IMG/VR virus record: IMGVR_UViG_3300009104_000039
Coordinates: 1-42,976 of that record
Direction: 5' to 3' (one strand)
DNA: 42,976 nucleotides
From: a virus
Every line of letters begins with the position of its first letter. The stretch's first letter is position 1. The notes beneath the pieces were generated by a model. It was given only the letters and a program-made list of their open reading frames with translations, was not told the origin of the DNA and searched no databases. Shown here in pieces: positions 39,426 to 42,976 of the stretch. A program made the position numbers and the translations under genes.

Positions 39426-40694
39426 TTATTGATTATCTCCTGAACCTGTAATTCCAAAAGCAGTTCTGTTAGCTTCTTCATTAGTTACTAAATTACCTTT
39501 ACTATTACTAGCATTAAAACCAGGTTCATCTCTAATATCTCCGGCAGTAACAAGTTCGGTTTCAAGAAATGACAACCCTAATGTTAAGGCAATAGGCGCA
39601 CCTCTTTCATAAGCAGACCATACACTTTGAGGTGTATAATTCGTTTCAACATTTGTACAAACACAAGGTCGTAACATAGGTAAATGTACATTTTTTGTCC
39701 AACTAGAACTACCAAAATCTGGTGCAGTTTTGTCAGCTGGTATTTGATCTGTTGTTCTTGTTAAAAAGTCAATATCAAATTCCATAGGATAATTCATAAA
39801 AGCTCTACCAAAAGTTCCTTCCCATGAAGGTCTCGAATGCATTCTAAATAATTTAATAATTTTAAAACAAGTTTCAATTTCATCAGGATCTCTTGGTCTT
39901 AATGTAAAATCAAATTTAAATTGACGAAAACCTATTCCCGAAAACATCATTTCTAAAAAAGGATTTTGTGAAACTCTAAATGCAGAATCAGCTGCTCTCT
40001 GTACTGAACCCCCTGCAAGTCCAGCACCTACTGCTCCCACAAATCCACCTACAACTCCAGTTAATTTTGCCGCGGCGGCACCAACACCTGCAGCAAGTAA
40101 ATTACCAGCATTACCTACTACTCCAGCACCAAATGCTTCACTTGCAGTAATACCTTCGGCACCTAAACCAGTTCTTGCTATTTGACCAACTGCACCCAAC
40201 TCTTGTCCACCCCAATTTGCTTCTTCACTTAATACAACTTGATTAGGCATGTTCAAATAAATATTACCTAACTCAGTTCTTTGCCGTGCTGCATCAGAAA
40301 CTTGTTGGGCTCTACTTCTTTGTGCATTGTCTGTAAGTGTACCGATTGAATCACGAACAGCACCCGCTGCTCTGCTACCAGCTGCAATCAAACGATTTAA
40401 CCCAGCCGAGATGCTTTGGCCATTGCCAGAAGCAAGTACACCTGCCACCGTAGTCGCTTGTGCTTCCTGACTACCCTTTTCAGTATTATTACTTGCACCA
40501 AACGATTCATCCCGAACTTCAAGAAATTTAGATGCCTGTTCGCCAACAGCCTTTTTTAAATTTGTACCTCTATTCCATGCTATACCAAAACGCATACATT
40601 CTTGATAGGGAGAAAAAGTTTCTGTCCTAATCTTTGGATCGGCGTCTGAAGGGAATACTAATTGATCGAATTTACTAGGTTGATAATTTTCCAT
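39426..40694 (-). CDS. gp48: Baseplate tail-tube cap gp48-like
   Basis: 422 residues, versus 364 for T4 gp48. The C-terminal half has the family motif NPFLEMMFSGIGFRQFKFDF, TLRPRDPDEIETCFKIIKLF, RMHSRPSWEGT, and ends with IALTLGLSFLETELVT. The middle has a Gly/Ala-rich segment (AGNLLAAGVGAAAAKLTGVV, GGFVGAVGAGLAGGSVQR), unusual for a soluble cap and possibly membrane-active. In T4, gp48 together with gp54 starts tube polymerisation on the hub. gp54 is not otherwise visible; the plus-strand gene at 42291 is a possible candidate. Confidence 0.8.
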   Translation of the reverse strand: MENYQPSKFDQLVFPSDADPKIRTETFSPYQECMRFGIAWNRGTNLKKAVGEQASKFLEVRDESFGASNNTEKGSQEAQATTVAGVLASGNGQSISAGLNRLIAAGSRAAGAVRDSIGTLTDNAQRSRAQQVSDAARQRTELGNIYLNMPNQVVLSEEANWGGQELGAVGQIARTGLGAEGITASEAFGAGVVGNAGNLLAAGVGAAAAKLTGVVGGFVGAVGAGLAGGSVQRAADSAFRVSQNPFLEMMFSGIGFRQFKFDFTLRPRDPDEIETCFKIIKLFRMHSRPSWEGTFGRAFMNYPMEFDIDFLTRTTDQIPADKTAPDFGSSSWTKNVHLPMLRPCVCTNVETNYTPQSVWSAYERGAPIALTLGLSFLETELVTAGDIRDEPGFNASNSKGNLVTNEEANRTAFGITGSGDNQ

Positions 40695-41771
40695 TTATAC
40701 TGTCCTTGATCTTATTTGTGATTGATACCAAATCTTTCTTGCAGCAATACGACTACCTGTTTTTGTTTTGAATCTTTCTGTTGGAACTTGAATAGCTATC
40801 TCCCAATCTAATGGATGAACTAATATAACTTTAGATTGAATTTGATATGGGCTATATTGTCTATATATAACCTTTGCATATCTAAATCTTCTATTATTAG
40901 CTATCTTAGCTTTAAATCTTTTTGCATATAGTTTAGAACGATTTGGATTTTCTAATTTATTATCCTTTAAATACTCATATATCAAACCAAGTAAAACAAA
41001 TCTTAATTTAGGACTTAAATAATGAAAATTAATTCCTTCAAAGTTATTAGCATCTTCTTGTAATAAAAAAATTAAAGGAAATTCATCAAAAACTTCTCCA
41101 CGATTTCTAGGATCCTCAGCTTTATAACGAAAGAAATACATTCTACCCAATTTCATATCACTTGCTCTTATACCACCTGTTCTTAACATTTCTAATGATC
41201 TATAATTAATTCCTTGCTCAAGAGCATAATCACGATAAAACTCTCTTGCAATTTCATTCCGATCTAACATACCTTCAAGCTTAGCTTGTTTATGTACTTT
41301 TTGAAAGAAAGATTCTTGGGTTAAAAAATCAATATGTTGTTTTAAATTTTTCTCTGCTCTTTTATTAACAGCATCAGCTGACAAACCAATATCACGAAAT
41401 CCTGCAGCAGACCATACTCGACCCAAACGCTTTTGTTGTGATGTTGCTGCTTCAAAAGATGGTACTCGTTTTCCTTTTACTGTTTGTATTATTAACTTAG
41501 GAAATCCAATCGGTACTAACAATTGGTTATATAATCCAGTTTCTCTTTTTGTAAACTTTATTACAACTCTTTGAACAGCTTTAAGATTTCCAATCTCACC
41601 AACTGTTTTAATCTTACCTGAAGATAATCCGAGAAACACTTGTGTCAAAAATAATTTAGCAATTCTCATTCCAGAAAATTTAGCCATTCCATCTAATTGC
41701 TTTTTATCTACAAGATTCCAACGACCCTGTGGAAGTATTTGTTTATCTTTTACTGCTTTGCTGTCTGCCAT
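40695..41771 (-). CDS. Unknown conserved protein between gp4 and gp48 (358 aa)
   Basis: A basic, mostly helical protein. The most distinctive part is the motif KLGRMYFFRYKAEDPRNRGE, EVFDEFPLIFLLQ, FEGINFHYLSPKLRFVLLGL, which I recognise as recurring in T4-like phages of marine hosts without a certain name. The end is Arg/Lys-rich (SRIAARKIWYQSQIRSRTV). Its start lies 29 nt inside the gp4 gene. A DNA-contacting head or neck protein is plausible from charge and place. It is not named here because neither order nor motif fixes it. Confidence 0.6.
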   Translation of the reverse strand: MADSKAVKDKQILPQGRWNLVDKKQLDGMAKFSGMRIAKLFLTQVFLGLSSGKIKTVGEIGNLKAVQRVVIKFTKRETGLYNQLLVPIGFPKLIIQTVKGKRVPSFEAATSQQKRLGRVWSAAGFRDIGLSADAVNKRAEKNLKQHIDFLTQESFFQKVHKQAKLEGMLDRNEIAREFYRDYALEQGINYRSLEMLRTGGIRASDMKLGRMYFFRYKAEDPRNRGEVFDEFPLIFLLQEDANNFEGINFHYLSPKLRFVLLGLIYEYLKDNKLENPNRSKLYAKRFKAKIANNRRFRYAKVIYRQYSPYQIQSKVILVHPLDWEIAIQVPTERFKTKTGSRIAARKIWYQSQIRSRTV

Positions 41772-42240
41772 TTTTCTTGTATTTATAAGATTTAGTAGGA
41801 ATATCCAACTCTTTTTCTGTTATTATTATAAATTGCATACCACGTTTTTCTGCCCATTTTCGAGCAGCTTTCCATTTACTTTGATTAATGATAAATCTTT
41901 TCAAGTCATTTTTATACTTAACAGAAATTCTTTTTCTTTGTTTAGGTGGCCGACATTGACTGGCCGGTTTAACCTCAATTAAATACTTCTTAATCTCACC
42001 TTCGGGATTTTTTATCTTAACATAAAAATCAACAAAATATCTTCTAGTTTTTTTCTCAATCTGATTATAATATGGAATAATAACATTTTCAGATCCCCAT
42101 TCTAAAACAGCTGGGTGTCTGTCGAGATACTTCATATATTTGAGTTCCCAAGAGGATCTGTACACAACTTCTTGCAAATCTGCTACATATTTTGCTTTAT
42201 TATGTACTTTATATTTGCCAACATGCTTCTGAAAATTCAT
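41743..42240 (-). CDS. gp4: Head completion protein gp4-like
   Basis: 165 residues, near T4 gp4 (150). The nuclease-like core is clear: VVYRSSWELKYMKYLDRHPA, VLEWGSENVIIPYY, KTRRYFVDFYVKIK, KYLIEVKPASQCRPP, followed by a basic helical tail. The E...D...ExK layout (WELK, VDFY, IEVK) is that of TnsA/restriction-like folds. In T4, gp4 finishes heads after packaging so that tails can join. It is first in the hub operon, with a late promoter box 31 nt upstream (42271-42278). Confidence 0.85.
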   Translation of the reverse strand: MNFQKHVGKYKVHNKAKYVADLQEVVYRSSWELKYMKYLDRHPAVLEWGSENVIIPYYNQIEKKTRRYFVDFYVKIKNPEGEIKKYLIEVKPASQCRPPKQRKRISVKYKNDLKRFIINQSKWKAARKWAEKRGMQFIIITEKELDIPTKSYKYKKNGRQQSSKR

Positions 42241-42248
42241 AGTCGAGG

Positions 42249-42256
42249 TATAAATA
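42249..42256 (+). promoter_or_regulatory. T4-type late promoter box (rightward)
   Basis: TATAAATA on the plus strand lies 34 nt before the ATG at 42291 and would drive the tail-tube-family gene. It faces the opposite box at 42271-42278 across only 14 bp. Confidence 0.7.
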
Positions 42257-42270
42257 TATAGAGTCGAAAG

Positions 42271-42278
42271 TATTTATA
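42271..42278 (-). promoter_or_regulatory. T4-type late promoter box (leftward)
   Basis: TATAAATA on the minus strand lies 30 nt before the gp4 ATG at 42240. It points towards the plus-strand box at 42249-42256, so the predicted start points of both transcripts fall within a few bases of each other. Confidence 0.7.
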
Positions 42279-42290
42279 CGGAGAGAATAG

Positions 42291-42976
42291 ATGGCATTCA
42301 ATATACACGACATAAAAGCAAAAATCAGACAAGGTTATGCGAAACCGAATCAATTCAAAGTAACTATAACACAACCTTTTCAGATTGGTCTGGATAGAGA
42401 GAGAATGGAATTATTAGAATTAAATTGTTTCCAAGCTCAAATCCCGGGACACAATATAGCTACAACCGAAAAAGATATAGGATTTCGTTCAGTTGCATAT
42501 CAAAAACTTTATGCTGATATTATTTTAGGTTTTTATTGTACTGATGGTTTGTCTGAATTAAAATTCTTTACCGATTGGGTTGAAGCAATAGTAAGTCCAC
42601 AAAATAATCATTATAATTATTACAAAAATTATGTAACAAGAGTTGATATTCAACATCTTAATAAACAACAAAAAGAAAATATGAGATGGCAATTATTTGA
42701 TGCCTACCCAAAACAAGTAGATCCAATATCATTAGACTATGGCACAACAGATACAGTAATGCAATTTAATGTTACAATGACATATAGACATTTTGAAGTT
42801 GATATGCGAGGGGATGCTACTAATCATAATCAATCAAAAACAAAAGCAGAAAGATATGCAACAGATGTACTAGGTCAAAAAGGTTATGAGTTTGTTGATG
42901 AAACTACAGGTCGATTTATACCGAATCCAAACACAGGAACATTTAGTAATGCAAGACGATTAGGGGAGGTTTATAA
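42291..42976 (+). CDS. Tail-tube family protein (gp19/gp54-like), 3' end cut by the window
   Basis: 228 codons to the window edge, with GGAGAG before the ATG. The family features are an N-terminal helix and strand (MAFNIHDIKAKIRQGYAKPN, QFKVTITQPF), then ELNCFQAQIPGHNIATTEKD, KLYADIILGFYCTDGLSELK and the closing sheet SLDYGTTDTVMQFNVTMTYR HFEV. T4 gp19 has 163 residues; this is longer, with an extra tail after ~175. It may be the tube protein, or the gp54-type initiator, which shares the fold. It begins a plus-strand late block beyond the window. Confidence 0.72.
   Translation, partial: MAFNIHDIKAKIRQGYAKPNQFKVTITQPFQIGLDRERMELLELNCFQAQIPGHNIATTEKDIGFRSVAYQKLYADIILGFYCTDGLSELKFFTDWVEAIVSPQNNHYNYYKNYVTRVDIQHLNKQQKENMRWQLFDAYPKQVDPISLDYGTTDTVMQFNVTMTYRHFEVDMRGDATNHNQSKTKAERYATDVLGQKGYEFVDETTGRFIPNPNTGTFSNARRLGEVY

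Noticed and set aside
41780-41787. TATAAATA on the minus strand before the 358-residue gene
   Set aside because: Only 8 nt separate it from the ATG and it lies inside gp4 coding sequence; a chance match in AT-rich DNA is more likely.

Overview
The window is a 43 kb piece of an AT-rich tailed-phage genome with a T4-like contractile-tail (myovirus) plan. It is recognised by a syntenic baseplate series: gp25, gp6, a gp7-position protein, gp8, gp53, gp48, gp5 with a PAAR tip, gp4, and a gp19-family tube protein. DUF4815-type, LamG-type and glycine-rich tail genes, low GC and very tight gene packing resemble marine T4-like phages of cyanobacteria and SAR11 (pelagimyophages). The host assignment is inference; nothing in the sequence names the host.

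Layout. (1) Positions 1-12446, minus strand: a tail-fibre/adhesin island of 15 genes. It holds two LamG-type proteins, three paralogous fibres sharing a YIG N-terminal module, two pairs of small paralogues, a glycine-rich adhesin, an Mtd-N-like fibre and two possible tail/fibre-assembly chaperones. (2) 12443-24212, minus: the baseplate wedge operon, read as a small basic protein, gp25, gp6, the gp7-position protein, gp8 and a giant DUF4815-like protein. (3) 24249-26469, minus: a late cassette of three non-structural-looking genes, with a possible PD-(D/E)XK-like nuclease and a possible ADP-ribosyltransferase-like protein. (4) 26500-26680: a divergent control region with a T4-type late promoter facing left, a perfect sigma70 promoter facing right and four copies of a 7-bp motif between them. 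(5) 26714-29732, plus: an early-type operon of about 14 small genes plus tRNA-Pro(UGG). (6) 29716-33497, minus: a 5-formyltetrahydrofolate cyclo-ligase, an M15 peptidase (endolysin candidate) and a run of very small overlapping genes, many of them membrane peptides. (7) 33555-42240, minus: the central hub and tail-tube-junction operon (gp4, unknown, gp48, gp53, a gp27-like hub protein, gp5, two unknown virion proteins, PAAR tip). (8) 42291-42976, plus: a tail-tube-family gene cut by the window end.

Working together. Late genes are preceded by TATAAATA boxes, the T4 gp55-type late promoter, usually about 30 nt before the start codon. They encode the whole cell-puncturing end of the virion and its fibres. 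The early operon has a host-type promoter and probably serves host takeover. No integrase, CRISPR array or insertion sequence was seen.

Novelty is most likely in four places: the two regulatory regions at 26.5-26.7 kb and 31.27-31.37 kb, the stop-start-coupled micro-gene array at 31.5-33.5 kb, the late nuclease/ART-like cassette, and a GYTSxPT-type repeat spread through three adjacent baseplate proteins.
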